Positions 55,224-64,000 of a DNA stretch of 64,000 nucleotides are shown here, piece after piece (the first letter of the stretch is position 1; the number at the start of each line of letters is the position of its first letter). The stretch is from Ectopseudomonas chengduensis (GTDB lineage Bacteria; Pseudomonadota; Gammaproteobacteria; Pseudomonadales; Pseudomonadaceae). The stretch spans positions 186,001 through 250,000 of the forward strand of contig NZ_JACFYZ010000005.1 in assembly GCF_015712065.1 (NCBI RefSeq), read 5' to 3'. The notes under the pieces were generated by a model, which saw nothing but the letters and a program-made list of their open reading frames with translations, was not told where the DNA came from and did no database searches. A program made the position numbers and the translations under genes.

Positions 55224-57395
55224 ATGGACATGGACGAGGTTCTGAAAGTCTTCATCGCCGAGAGCCAGGAATTGCTACAGCAGATGGAAGAAGCGCTGCT
55301 GAAGCTGGAGCATGCACCTGGCGACAGCGACACCATCAACGCAATCTTCCGCGCGGCGCATACCATCAAGGGATCGGCCGGCCTGTTCGGCCTCGACCTG
55401 ATCGTGGCCTTCACCCATATCGCCGAAAGCGTGCTAGACCGCGTGCGCAGCGGCGAGTTGCGTTTCGACGCTGATCTGACAGCCCTGTTTCTGCAGGTCG
55501 GCGACCATCTCGGACAACTGGTCAGGCTGGTCGATGAGGGTGCCGACCTGACCACCCTGCCAGACGAGATACAGCCGCTACACGAACAGCTGAGCGAATC
55601 CCTGAGTCGCTATCTGCCAACGCCCTCAAACAGCCAGTCACAGCTTCGCGCCCCCGAACGTATCGAACGCGGTCATGAGCATGGCCTGAGCGCCGATCAC
55701 TGGCACCTGTCGCTGCGTTTCGGCCCGGATACCCTGCGCAATGGCATGGATCCGCTGGGACTGTTCCGCTACCTCAATACCTTTGGCCGTATCGTCAGCA
55801 TCGTACCGGTGCTTGACCGCATACCGACCGCAGCGGAAATGGATCCGGAAACCTGCTACCTGGGGTTCGAAGTCGCCTTTTTCAGCGACGCCGACAAAGC
55901 CACTATCGATGGTGCCTTCGAGTTCGTCCGCGAGGACAGCCTGATTCGCATCCTGCCACCCCACAGCAAGTCCGACGAATACCTCGAACTGATTCGCGCC
56001 CTCCCTGAAGAAGACATGCGCCTGGGCGAAATCCTCATGCGCTGCGGCACGCTGACCACCAGCGAGCTGCAGGAGGTGTTGCACGCCCAGGTACGGAGCC
56101 AGCAACAGGACGAACCACTGCCCATCGGCCAGGTGCTGATGGAGCAAAGCCTGGTGCAGCCACCGGTGATCGCTGCCGCCCTGCAGAAGCAACAACAGGT
56201 CAAGGAAAACCGAAGCAACGAGAACAACCTGATACGCGTCGATGCCAGCAAGCTGGATCGCCTGATCGATCTGGTCGGCGAGTTGATCATCGCCGGCGCC
56301 GGCGCTCAGATGACTGCCCAACGCTGTGGCCACAGTGAAATGCAGGAAGCCACCGAAGTGCTCTCACGCCTGGTCGAGGAAGTACGCGACTCCGCCTTGC
56401 CACTGCGCATGGTGCAGATCGGCGGCACCTTCAACCGCTTCCAGCGTGTGGTGCGCGATGTCTCGCGAGAAATCGGCAAGGACATCGCCCTTTCCATCAG
56501 CGGCGGCGAGACCGAGTTGGACAAAACCGTGGTCGAGCGCATCACCGACCCGCTGACGCACCTGGTGCGCAACGCCATGGATCACGGCATCGAATCGGCC
56601 GAGACACGCCTGGCGCAGGGCAAGACGGCCCAGGGCAGAGTCTGGCTCAACGCCTTCCACGATGCCGGCAGCATCATCATCGAGGTCGGCGACGACGGTG
56701 GCGGTCTCGATCCACAGCGCATCCTGGCCAAAGCTCGCGAGCGCGGCATGCTCAGCGAGGGGCAGCAGCTGTCCGACAAGGATATCTTCAACCTGATCTT
56801 CGAGCCCGGTTTCTCCACCGCCGAACAGGTCAGCAACCTCTCGGGCCGTGGCGTCGGCATGGATGTCGTCAAGCGCAACATCACTGCCCTGCGCGGCACC
56901 ATCGAACTCAACAGCACACCGGGCCAAGGCACCAGCGTACGCATCCGCCTGCCGCTGACACTGGCCATCATCGATGGCTTCCTGGTCAGCGTCGGTCAGG
57001 CCAGCTACGTGATTCCGCTGGAGCTGGTCGAGGAATGCATCGAGCTGAACGGCGACGCCGTGTTTCAGCGCGGCCACCTGGAGCTGCGCGGCCAAATGCT
57101 GCCAGTCGTGCATCTGCGCGAGCTGTTCGAAGACGACAGCCCACGCCCACGTCGCGAAAGCGTGGTGGTGGTGCAGCAAGCAGGATTACGCGCTGGCTTG
57201 GTGGTAGATCAGTTGCTCGGTGAGTTCCAGACCGTGATCAAGCCGTTGGGCAAGGTGTTTTCCGCCAGCTCGGGCCTCGGTGGATTCACCATTCTCGGCG
57301 ATGGGATGGTGGCGCTGATACTCGATATCCCCAACCTGCTCAGTCAGCTCACTCGCACCCCGGAAAGCCCGCAGCGGGCGAGGATCGAAGCATGA
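55224..57395 (+). CDS. cheA: Chemotaxis histidine kinase CheA
   Basis: A 723-residue CheA. P1 (1-105) has the phospho-acceptor His46 in AAHTIKGSAG. A P2-like segment spans about 158-245. Residues 266-289 and 300-323 form two 24-residue repeats (RLGEILMRCGTL and IGQVLMEQSLVQ) resembling the MshEN motif. P3 starts near 335, P4 carries HLVRNAMDHGIE, DDGGGLD and GRGVGMD, and P5 (about 575-715) is CheW-like. No C-terminal receiver is fused. Its stop overlaps the cheW start (ATGA). Confidence 0.96.
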   Translation: MDMDEVLKVFIAESQELLQQMEEALLKLEHAPGDSDTINAIFRAAHTIKGSAGLFGLDLIVAFTHIAESVLDRVRSGELRFDADLTALFLQVGDHLGQLVRLVDEGADLTTLPDEIQPLHEQLSESLSRYLPTPSNSQSQLRAPERIERGHEHGLSADHWHLSLRFGPDTLRNGMDPLGLFRYLNTFGRIVSIVPVLDRIPTAAEMDPETCYLGFEVAFFSDADKATIDGAFEFVREDSLIRILPPHSKSDEYLELIRALPEEDMRLGEILMRCGTLTTSELQEVLHAQVRSQQQDEPLPIGQVLMEQSLVQPPVIAAALQKQQQVKENRSNENNLIRVDASKLDRLIDLVGELIIAGAGAQMTAQRCGHSEMQEATEVLSRLVEEVRDSALPLRMVQIGGTFNRFQRVVRDVSREIGKDIALSISGGETELDKTVVERITDPLTHLVRNAMDHGIESAETRLAQGKTAQGRVWLNAFHDAGSIIIEVGDDGGGLDPQRILAKARERGMLSEGQQLSDKDIFNLIFEPGFSTAEQVSNLSGRGVGMDVVKRNITALRGTIELNSTPGQGTSVRIRLPLTLAIIDGFLVSVGQASYVIPLELVEECIELNGDAVFQRGHLELRGQMLPVVHLRELFEDDSPRPRRESVVVVQQAGLRAGLVVDQLLGEFQTVIKPLGKVFSASSGLGGFTILGDGMVALILDIPNLLSQLTRTPESPQRARIEA

Positions 57396-57889
57396 ACGAA
57401 GTCGCCCTCGAGACGGAAAAATCAACCCAGCAGTACCTGACGTTCACGCTCACCGGGGAACACTATGCGGTCGACTCGCTGAACGTCAGAGAAATCCTCG
57501 AATACACCCGTTTCACTCCGGTACCGCGCATGCCTGCGGCAGTGCGCGGCGCCATCAACCTGCGCGGCTCGGTGGTACCGGTGATCGACCTGCAGGCACG
57601 CTTCGGTGGCCCACGCACCGAACTGAACAAACGCACCTGCATCGTCATCCTCGATGTGCCCGACGAGGATCGCCAGCAATCGCTGGGCGTACTGGTCGAC
57701 GCGGTCAATGCAGTTCGGGAAATCGAAAAAACGGAAATTCAGCCAGCGCCGGCCTTCGGCAGCCACCTCCGTAGCGAATTCATCACCGGCGTCATTCGCC
57801 TGGGTGACCGTTTCATCACACTTCTGGCGCTCGATCAGGTTCTCGACCTGGAAGCGCTCGGCAAACCAGCCACCTGCGATGGTGGCTAG
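57392..57889 (+). CDS. cheW: Chemotaxis adaptor CheW (first copy)
   Basis: A 165-residue SH3-like adaptor that links receptors to CheA. Typical segments: [44 protein letters not shown] and [15 protein letters not shown]. Translationally coupled to cheA. A second, distinct CheW is encoded after the receptor, so this operon makes two adaptors. Confidence 0.95.
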   Translation: MNEVALETEKSTQQYLTFTLTGEHYAVDSLNVREILEYTRFTPVPRMPAAVRGAINLRGSVVPVIDLQARFGGPRTELNKRTCIVILDVPDEDRQQSLGVLVDAVNAVREIEKTEIQPAPAFGSHLRSEFITGVIRLGDRFITLLALDQVLDLEALGKPATCDGG

Positions 57890-57939
57890 CCTCCCAACTC
57901 CGGTCTCACCTGCGACTACCCCAGCAAAGGATCTTCACC

Positions 57940-59592
57940 ATGCTCAGCAAATTCAAGATCGGTACCAGGCTCATCATCGCTTTCATTCTGGTCGCCAGTA
58001 TCAGCGCCATAGTCGGTCTGGTCGGGCTCTCCAACAGCTCCACCATGAACGACCTAGCAGACGCGCTATATGACCGTGAGCTGATGGGCCTCTCCTACAT
58101 CAAGGAGGCCAACATCAACTTGATCTATATCGGTCGTGCCCGCTCCAACTTCCTGCTTGCCACGAACCAGAGCGAGCGCGATCGAATCCGAGCCGAGATT
58201 GATCGTTACAGCGAGAGCGCTCGTGAAAACGTAGACGCGGCCCGTGCGTTGTTTGCTACCGAGCGCTCGCTGGAGCTGTTCCGCGAAGTGGACGCTACCT
58301 GGGCTGATTATCAGAGCACCATGGCCCAGGCCCTGCAAACTGCATCCCAGCAGGATTTCTACCTGGAGAACCCCGAGCTGCAGCGCCAGCTGGGTCAGGT
58401 TCGGGAGCGCGGAGACAAGCTCGATCAGATCATGACCGAGCTTTCACGCGGCAAGGAGAGCAACGCCAAACAAGCCAACGCAGACGCCAACGCTTTGTAC
58501 CAAAGCAGCCGCAACATCATGATCGGTGTGATTTTCGGTGGCGTGCTGTTCGGTATCGGCCTGGGTCTGCTGATCAGCCGCAGCATCACGCGTCCGCTGA
58601 ATCAGGCGGTGGATGCTGCCAACCGCCTGGCTGACGGCGATCTCAGTGTGCGCCTGGACAGTGATGCCCGCGACGAGACCGGCCAACTGCTGGCGGCAAT
58701 GGGTAACATGAGCGAGAAACTCACCCAGATCATCTCTGAAGTACGCGGCTCTGCCGACTCGCTGTCCAGTGCCTCCGAGGAAATCTCCTCCACGGCGCAG
58801 AGCATGAGCCAGGCGGCCTCCGAGCAAGCGGCTTCGGTCGAAGAAACCAGTGCTTCGATGGAGCAGATGTCGGCCTCCATCTCGCAGAACACCGAAAACG
58901 CCAAAGTCACCGACGGCATGGCCAGCAAAGCCTCCAACGAAGCCAGCGAAGGTGGTCAGGCCGTGAAGGACACCGTCAGTGCGATGAAGACCATCGCCGA
59001 CAAGATCGGCATCGTCGACGACATCGCCCATCAGACCAACCTGCTGGCACTCAACGCCGCCATCGAGGCAGCCCGTGCCGGCGAGCATGGCAAGGGCTTC
59101 GCCGTAGTGGCCGCCGAAGTGCGCAAACTGGCCGAGCGCAGCCAGGTAGCCGCGCAGGAAATCGGCGAAGTGGCGAAGAACAGCGTGGCCTTGGCCGAAC
59201 GCGCCGGCACCCTGCTCGATGAAATCGTGCCATCGATCGCCAAGACCTCCGACCTGGTGCAGGAAATCGCGGCAGCATCGGAAGAGCAAAGCAGTGGCGT
59301 CAACCAGATCAGCACGGCGATGAACCAGCTCAGCGACCTGACCCAGCAGAATGCCTCCGCTTCCGAAGAGCTGGCTGCCACAGCCGAGGAAATGAGCGGC
59401 CAGGCCGAACAACTGCAGCAGCTGATGGACTTCTTCCGTCTCGGTGGTACCGACCGCGCTGCTGGCCCGGCTCGCAGCAAGGCCCAGCAGCGCAGCAACA
59501 GCAAACTTCGTGCGCCGCGCGAGGAAGAAGAAAGTGCCGCGCCCAGCATGGCGGCGGGCCTGCCTGCCGGATACGTACGCTTCCAGGAGTAG
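57940..59592 (+). CDS. Methyl-accepting chemotaxis protein, four-helix-bundle sensor
   Basis: A 550-residue receptor. TM1 (about 10-30) and TM2 (about 188-210) flank a four-helix-bundle periplasmic domain ([20 protein letters not shown]). HAMP ([20 protein letters not shown]) leads to a signalling domain with the tip [20 protein letters not shown]. The C-terminus, [11 protein letters not shown], has an aromatic-x-x-aromatic tail similar to CheR-binding pentapeptides. Placed between the two cheW genes, it is the operon's dedicated receptor. Ligand unknown. Confidence 0.93.
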   Translation: MLSKFKIGTRLIIAFILVASISAIVGLVGLSNSSTMNDLADALYDRELMGLSYIKEANINLIYIGRARSNFLLATNQSERDRIRAEIDRYSESARENVDAARALFATERSLELFREVDATWADYQSTMAQALQTASQQDFYLENPELQRQLGQVRERGDKLDQIMTELSRGKESNAKQANADANALYQSSRNIMIGVIFGGVLFGIGLGLLISRSITRPLNQAVDAANRLADGDLSVRLDSDARDETGQLLAAMGNMSEKLTQIISEVRGSADSLSSASEEISSTAQSMSQAASEQAASVEETSASMEQMSASISQNTENAKVTDGMASKASNEASEGGQAVKDTVSAMKTIADKIGIVDDIAHQTNLLALNAAIEAARAGEHGKGFAVVAAEVRKLAERSQVAAQEIGEVAKNSVALAERAGTLLDEIVPSIAKTSDLVQEIAAASEEQSSGVNQISTAMNQLSDLTQQNASASEELAATAEEMSGQAEQLQQLMDFFRLGGTDRAAGPARSKAQQRSNSKLRAPREEEESAAPSMAAGLPAGYVRFQE

Positions 59593-59596
59593 GTCG

Positions 59597-60124
59597 ATGA
59601 GCGCCAGCCCCAGATTGCTAGCCGGCGCTATTGCACCGGCCGGGCAGTACCTGACCTTCACCCTGGCCAGGGAAATTTTCGCCGTGGAAATCCAAGTCGT
59701 ACGGGAAATCATCGAGTACGGCAAGTTGACCGGCGTGCCGATGCTGCCGCCGAGCATCCTCGGCGTCATCAACCTGCGTGGCGCCGTGGTGCCGGTCATC
59801 GACCTGGGCGTGCGCTTCGGCGGCTCGGCCACGATCATCGGCCCACGCACCTGCATCGTGATTCTGGAGATCGCTCAGCATGACGGTATCCAGGTGATCG
59901 GCATGGTGGTCGATGCAGTCAATGAAGTGCGCGAACTCGCCGCTGGAGAAATTGAACCGTCACCGAGTTTCGGCAGCCACATCCGCGCCGATTTCATTCT
60001 CGGCATGGGCAAGCTGGACGAACGCCTGGTGGTCATGCTCGACGTCAGCCGGGTGATTTCAGCAGAAGATCGCGAGCTGCTCGGGCAGGCCCAGAACCTG
60101 GCGCACGAATCGAGAACGGGTTGA
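59597..60124 (+). CDS. cheW: Chemotaxis adaptor CheW (second copy)
   Basis: A 175-residue CheW paralogue, starting MSASPRLLAGAIAPAGQYLT. Core segments FTLAREIFAVEIQVVREIIEYG, MLPPSILGVINLRGAVVPVI and ERLVVMLDVSRVI match the first copy, but it is clearly diverged. It begins 4 bp after the receptor gene. Two adaptors suggest separate receptor and CheA contacts or array spacing roles. Confidence 0.95.
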   Translation: MSASPRLLAGAIAPAGQYLTFTLAREIFAVEIQVVREIIEYGKLTGVPMLPPSILGVINLRGAVVPVIDLGVRFGGSATIIGPRTCIVILEIAQHDGIQVIGMVVDAVNEVRELAAGEIEPSPSFGSHIRADFILGMGKLDERLVVMLDVSRVISAEDRELLGQAQNLAHESRTG

Positions 60125-60125
60125 T

Positions 60126-60947
60126 ATGCACACCAGCGCGCCCACCGCACTCACCGACCTGGAGTTCGGCCAGTTTCGCCGCCTGCTTCACGATATCGCC
60201 GGCATTCACCTCTCCGACGCCAAGAAACCACTGGTGGCTGGCCGCCTCAACAAGCGCCTGCGCAACTTCGCCATGGCCAGCTATGGCGAATACTTCAAAT
60301 GCCTGGGCAAGGATGCCCAGGAACTGCAGATCTGCATCGATCTGCTCACCACCAACGAGACCTACTTCTTCCGCGAGCCGAAGCACTTCGACTTCCTCCG
60401 CGAATGCCTGAGCAAACCCGGCGGGGTGCCCTCGGGACGCCCCTTGCGCATCTGGAGCGGCGCCTGCTCCAGCGGCGAGGAGCCCTACACAATCGCCTTG
60501 CTGCTGGCAGACATTCTTGGCGAACGCCCCTGGGAAATACTCGCCTCGGATATCAGCCATCGGGTGTTGGAGCGCGCCCGCACCGGCGTCTATGCATTGG
60601 AAGATCGTGACGACATCCCCCGTCATCTGCTGGTCAAGCATTGCCTGCGTGGGGTAGGCGAGAACGAGGGGCGGATGATGATCACACCGGCTTTGCGTCA
60701 GCGGGTGCGCTTCACCCAGATCAACCTGAACGCCGCACTGCCGGACGTCGGGCAATTCGACACGATATTCCTGCGCAACGTGATGATCTATTTCGACGCA
60801 GAAACGAAACGCCGCGTGGTCGCCCGCCTGCTCAAACATCTGCGCCCTGGCGGCTACTTCATCATCAGTCACTCGGAAAGCCTCAACGGCGTGAACGACA
60901 CACTGAAGGTCATCAAACCTTCGATCTATCGCAATCCCGATGAGTAA
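60126..60947 (+). CDS. cheR: Chemoreceptor glutamate methyltransferase CheR
   Basis: A 273-residue SAM-dependent enzyme that methylates receptor glutamates. The N-terminal helical domain spans about 10-75, and the catalytic domain has RIWSGACSSGEEPYTIALLL (SAM site) and FDTIFLRNVMIYFD. No TPR extension is present. It starts 1 bp after the second cheW and overlaps cheD by 8 bp. Confidence 0.96.
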   Translation: MHTSAPTALTDLEFGQFRRLLHDIAGIHLSDAKKPLVAGRLNKRLRNFAMASYGEYFKCLGKDAQELQICIDLLTTNETYFFREPKHFDFLRECLSKPGGVPSGRPLRIWSGACSSGEEPYTIALLLADILGERPWEILASDISHRVLERARTGVYALEDRDDIPRHLLVKHCLRGVGENEGRMMITPALRQRVRFTQINLNAALPDVGQFDTIFLRNVMIYFDAETKRRVVARLLKHLRPGGYFIISHSESLNGVNDTLKVIKPSIYRNPDE

Positions 60948-61455
60948 CCCACCCAGCATCGCCGAAGTCTACCTACAGCCAGGCGACTACCACTTTGGCG
61001 GGACCTATACGCGGATTCGTACACTGCTCGGCTCTTGTGTCTCGCTGGTGTTGTGGCACCCTCGCGCGCGCCTCGGCGGCATGTGTCATTACATGCTGCC
61101 CAGCCGCGGGCGCGCGAGCGCGCTTCCAGATGGCCGCTACGGTGACGAAGCGATGCGTCTGTTGAGCGAAGCCGTGGCGTCGAGCGGTACCCGCGTGTCC
61201 GATTACCAGGTTCGGATCTTCGGCGGGGGGCACATGTTTCCATCCATCGCCTCTGACAGACAGCAACACATAGGCCTGCAAAATGTCGAAATGGCCAGGC
61301 GCCTGGTTGCCGAGCAGGGGCTCATCTGCCATGGAGAGCATGTAGGCGGCGTCGGATATCGGAACCTCATCTTCGACATATGGAGTGGCCAGCTAGCCCT
61401 TAAACAGTCGGCACCGCCGCCGATCCATGGCCGTTCTGGAGTACGCCCCAAATGA
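60940..61455 (+). CDS. cheD: Chemoreceptor glutamine deamidase CheD
   Basis: A 171-residue enzyme that deamidates receptor glutamines. The catalytic cysteine is C33 in [13 protein letters not shown] and the histidine H50 in GMCHYMLPS; the FGGGHMF segment is also typical. Overlaps both neighbours (8 bp with cheR, ATGA with cheB), so the adaptation enzymes are made together. Confidence 0.95.
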   Translation: MSNPPSIAEVYLQPGDYHFGGTYTRIRTLLGSCVSLVLWHPRARLGGMCHYMLPSRGRASALPDGRYGDEAMRLLSEAVASSGTRVSDYQVRIFGGGHMFPSIASDRQQHIGLQNVEMARRLVAEQGLICHGEHVGGVGYRNLIFDIWSGQLALKQSAPPPIHGRSGVRPK

Positions 61456-62507
61456 AACCCATCAAAGTCATGATCGTCGACGACTCTGCCGTCGTGCGCC
61501 AGGTACTGGCATCTGTACTGGCCGCCGACTCAGCCATCGAGGTGCTAGGCACCGCTGCCGACCCGCTGTTCGCCCTGAGCAAGATGGAGCGCGAGTGGCC
61601 GGACGTGATCGTCCTCGACGTGGAAATGCCGCGCATGGACGGCATCACCTTTCTCAAGAAACTCATGGCCGAGCGCCCCACGCCGGTGGTCATCTGCTCG
61701 ACGCTGACCGAGAAAGGCGCCAGCACCACCATGCAGGCCCTCGCTGCCGGCGCCGTGAGCATCGTCACCAAGCCCCAGGTCAACCTGAGCAAGTTCCTCG
61801 TCAACGCCAGCGATGACCTGCTCGGCGCGGTGAAAGCAGCAGCCCGCGCCAATATGCGTCAACTGGCCAAGAGCAAGGCCCCGGTACAACCCAAGCTGGG
61901 CGCCGACGCCATGATCCCGGCCGGCCAGCCGGCCATGGCCCGGACCACCGAACGCGTGGTGGCCATCGGCACCTCCACCGGTGGTACTCAGGCCTTGGAA
62001 CATATCCTCACCGCACTGCCACGGGTTTGCCCTGGCATCATCATCGTCCAGCACATGCCCGAACGCTTTACCGCAGCCTTCGCCGAACGCCTCAACGGCC
62101 TGTGCCAGATCGAAGTGCTGGAAGCACGCCATGGCGACCGGGTCATGCCCGGCCGCGCCCTGATCGCTCCCGGCGGCCGCCACATGCTGCTCAAACGCAG
62201 TGGCGCGCAGTACATGGTGGAAGTGGTCGACGGCCCGCCCGTCAGCCGACACAAACCTTCGGTGGACGTACTATTTCGCTCAACCGCTCGCGCTGCCGGG
62301 GCCAACGCCACCGGCATCATCATGACCGGCATGGGCGACGACGGCGCCCGTGGACTACGCGAGATGTTCGAGGCCGGCGCGCAGACCTTGGGCCAGGACG
62401 AAGCCAGCTGCGTGGTTTATGGCATGCCCAAGGAAGCGAAGAAACTCGGCGCAGTCGGGCGCGAGATTCCGCTGGAGCAAATCCCCGCGCAGATCCTGCG
62501 CAGCTAG
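61452..62507 (+). CDS. cheB: Chemotaxis protein-glutamate methylesterase CheB
   Basis: A 351-residue two-domain enzyme. The receiver has D10, D11 and phospho-Asp56 ([13 protein letters not shown]), and the C-terminal methylesterase has the serine in [12 protein letters not shown] near residue 175, His in VQHMPERFT near 201 and Asp in [11 protein letters not shown] near 297. CheA phosphorylates it to activate demethylation. Last gene of the chemosensory operon. Confidence 0.96.
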   Translation: MKPIKVMIVDDSAVVRQVLASVLAADSAIEVLGTAADPLFALSKMEREWPDVIVLDVEMPRMDGITFLKKLMAERPTPVVICSTLTEKGASTTMQALAAGAVSIVTKPQVNLSKFLVNASDDLLGAVKAAARANMRQLAKSKAPVQPKLGADAMIPAGQPAMARTTERVVAIGTSTGGTQALEHILTALPRVCPGIIIVQHMPERFTAAFAERLNGLCQIEVLEARHGDRVMPGRALIAPGGRHMLLKRSGAQYMVEVVDGPPVSRHKPSVDVLFRSTARAAGANATGIIMTGMGDDGARGLREMFEAGAQTLGQDEASCVVYGMPKEAKKLGAVGREIPLEQIPAQILRS

Positions 62508-62621
62508 ATCAACGCTGCGCGTGGCCATCGAGCACTGGTCGCTCGACAAACACGTCCGTTATGATCGTCGGGCTGCCCTGAAGCAGCCCTCACCGACTGC
62601 CACGGCTAGCAAGTACCAACC

Positions 62622-63596
62622 ATGGATGCCGACTCGACAGATCACTCCCCCAGCGAGCTTGCGCCCGCACTCGAACATCGACTGATCGAACAGGAGCACG
62701 CGCTGCTGTTCGAACGCCCTCATGCTGGGTCGCGCAAACCCTACGAACGGGACAAGCCACCGCCCCATGTGCTGGAAGACCGGCGCATCCTGCGCGCCAT
62801 TCGCTACATTGAAGCCCACCTGGACCGGCCGCTCTCGCTTGATCGCCTGGCGGCCCGCGCCAGCCTGAGCACCTTCCACTTTCAGCGCCATTTCCGCGAG
62901 GTAATGGGCGAAAGCCCAAGCGAATACATTCGTCGCACCCGCCTCGACCGTGCGGCGATTCACCTGTTGATCTACCCGGAGTCGGTGCTTTCCATCGCTC
63001 TGTCCGTTGGCTACTCCAGTCATGAGGCCTTCATCCGTGCCTTCCATCGCCAGTTCGCCCTGACGCCCACCCAGTACCGTCAGTTCGCGCGCCAGGCCAG
63101 CATCCCCGCCACAGCTGAGGAACATCGTCGGGCAACCGAAGTACAGATCACTCACCTTCCCGATCTGGCGCTGCTGAGCATGCGTTTCTACGGCAGCTAT
63201 GCGCGAGTTGCGGAGCACTGGCGACGCTTTGCCGAAGAACTGCAACGTATCGGCTATCCACTGGATAACGCCAGGGCCATCGGAGCCATCACCGACAACC
63301 CGGAGATCACCCCCAACGACCTGGTGCGCTACGACTGCGCTGTGCTCGATCTCGGACTCCCCATCGGTGACGCCCCACTGAGCCGATTGAGGCTGCCCGC
63401 CGGACGTTACGCCTGCCTGCAACACCGAGCACCCTACAACCAGGTATTCGCGGCCTATCGCACCCTCGCCGTGGCCTGGCCGGAAAGCTCCGGTGAGCGT
63501 TTTGTCCCCCAGGGCGGCTATGAACTCTATCGCCAGCCCCCCTGGTCGGGTGATGCCACGCAATGTCTGGATATCGCCCTCGGCCTGGAGGGCTGA
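62622..63596 (+). CDS. AraC-family regulator with GyrI-like domain
   Basis: A 324-residue regulator with the AraC DNA-binding domain near the N-terminus (about residues 55-150: LSLDRLAARASLSTFHFQRHF; SVLSIALSVGYSSHEAFIRAF) and a C-terminal GyrI-like small-molecule-binding domain (about 165-320). This order, DNA-binding first, is that of Rob- or SoxS-related regulators of multidrug response. Starts 114 bp after cheB. Target and ligand unknown. Confidence 0.88.
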   Translation: MDADSTDHSPSELAPALEHRLIEQEHALLFERPHAGSRKPYERDKPPPHVLEDRRILRAIRYIEAHLDRPLSLDRLAARASLSTFHFQRHFREVMGESPSEYIRRTRLDRAAIHLLIYPESVLSIALSVGYSSHEAFIRAFHRQFALTPTQYRQFARQASIPATAEEHRRATEVQITHLPDLALLSMRFYGSYARVAEHWRRFAEELQRIGYPLDNARAIGAITDNPEITPNDLVRYDCAVLDLGLPIGDAPLSRLRLPAGRYACLQHRAPYNQVFAAYRTLAVAWPESSGERFVPQGGYELYRQPPWSGDATQCLDIALGLEG

Positions 63597-63720
63597 GGCA
63601 AACACCGCAAGTTCTATCAAGCTACATCCAGGTCACACGCCCTACGCTTCCTCTTTGTCTTCGGCCTAATGCAGATCACTCAGGCCTGGGCAGCCGTCTC
63701 CCAGAAGGAAGCTGATCGCC

Positions 63721-64000
63721 ATGCGTGTTGCCACGAGCCTGTTGTCCGTCGCCTTGCTGGCCGCCGGGAATACCCTTGCCAGCCGGGCTCTGGCAGCCGT
63801 AGCGCCGGACGCCGGTCAGACTCAACAAAGCCTCGACCAGAAGCCCCTGCAGTTACCCGAGCGGCAATCCATAGATATCAACCTGCCCGACTCACCCGGT
63901 GACCAGGTGCAAAGCACTGGGCCGAGCCTGCAGGTCACAGGTTTCGTCCTCGAGGGCAACAGCGCCATCCCCAACGAGCAACTGCTGCCGCTGCTCGATG
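63721..64000 (+). CDS. Two-partner secretion transporter (ShlB/FhaC-like), 3' end cut
   Basis: Only the first 93 codons are in the window. It starts at ATG 63721 (MRVATSLLSVALLAAGNTLA) with a signal peptide. A Pro/Gln-rich linker (LDQKPLQLPERQSIDINLP) leads into LQVTGFVLEGNSAIPNEQLL, the start of a POTRA domain. This is the pattern of TpsB outer-membrane transporters that secrete a large TpsA exoprotein or hemolysin. The barrel and any TpsA partner lie outside the window. Confidence 0.8.
   Translation, partial: MRVATSLLSVALLAAGNTLASRALAAVAPDAGQTQQSLDQKPLQLPERQSIDINLPDSPGDQVQSTGPSLQVTGFVLEGNSAIPNEQLLPLLD

Overview
The window is a high-GC, densely packed gammaproteobacterial chromosome segment that reads as a Pseudomonas genome. 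Gene order from proC to the rlmI-like methyltransferase (about 1-46,600) is, from memory, the mirror image of the P. aeruginosa PA0393 to PA0354 neighbourhood: proC, yggT, DUF167, metXW, rdgB, hemW, trmB, thiGS, mtgA, rpoH, ftsXEY, two M16 proteins, rsmD, coaD, ferredoxin, ggt, mutM. Which Pseudomonas species cannot be settled here; the intergenic repeats suggest the mendocina/oleovorans side of the genus, but that is only a guess. No rRNA, tRNA, CRISPR array, prophage or complete insertion sequence was seen.

Layout. 1-8,750: proline and methionine biosynthesis, a dynamin-like GTPase, nucleotide-pool sanitation (rdgB) and the heme chaperone hemW. 8,890-17,800: a dCache chemoreceptor, a small kinase and a GNAT enzyme transcribed divergently, a DUF1329 protein, trmB, thiamine thiazole synthesis (thiS-thiG) and the monofunctional glycosyltransferase mtgA. 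17,800-21,840: leftward rpoH (with an AlgU-like promoter) and the overlapping ftsY-ftsE-ftsX operon. 22,100-27,600: a stand-alone BLUF photoreceptor with a striking upstream direct repeat, an overlapping M16-M16-rsmD-small membrane protein operon, and a YheT-type hydrolase. 27,560-32,900: an accessory signalling cassette of sensor kinase, LuxR-type regulator, hybrid kinase and single-domain response regulator with overlapping genes. 32,900-37,520: a TetR regulator facing an aldehyde dehydrogenase, a Tat lipoprotein and a GMC oxidoreductase, with a palindromic operator between the promoter boxes. 37,600-46,600: coaD, ferredoxin, ggt, a Na/Pi cotransporter, an acyltransferase, mutM, an HDOD protein and an rRNA methyltransferase. 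46,700-51,300: a four-gene polyamine-type ABC importer behind a sigma-54-like promoter. 51,800-53,190: a second NarX/NarL-like pair. 53,370-62,510: a complete chemosensory operon. 62,600-64,000: an AraC-type regulator and the start of a two-partner-secretion transporter that runs off the edge.

The most interesting region is the chemosensory operon. It has cheY, a STAS protein, cheA, two cheW genes, one four-helix-bundle receptor, cheR, cheD and cheB, but no cheZ. Its first gene encodes a membrane-anchored, MCP-like protein whose C-terminal helix carries a CheZ-like FQDxxxQ motif, and the linker of CheA holds two 24-residue repeats resembling the MshEN cyclic-di-GMP-binding motif. Both are inferences from pattern matching.

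The window is also rich in intergenic repeats: two copies of a 205-220 bp element with long inverted arms, a 95 bp element bounded by CTAG at the hemW stop codon, a tandem 75-80 bp repeat whose hairpin stems show a compensatory base change, and several REP-like inverted repeats.
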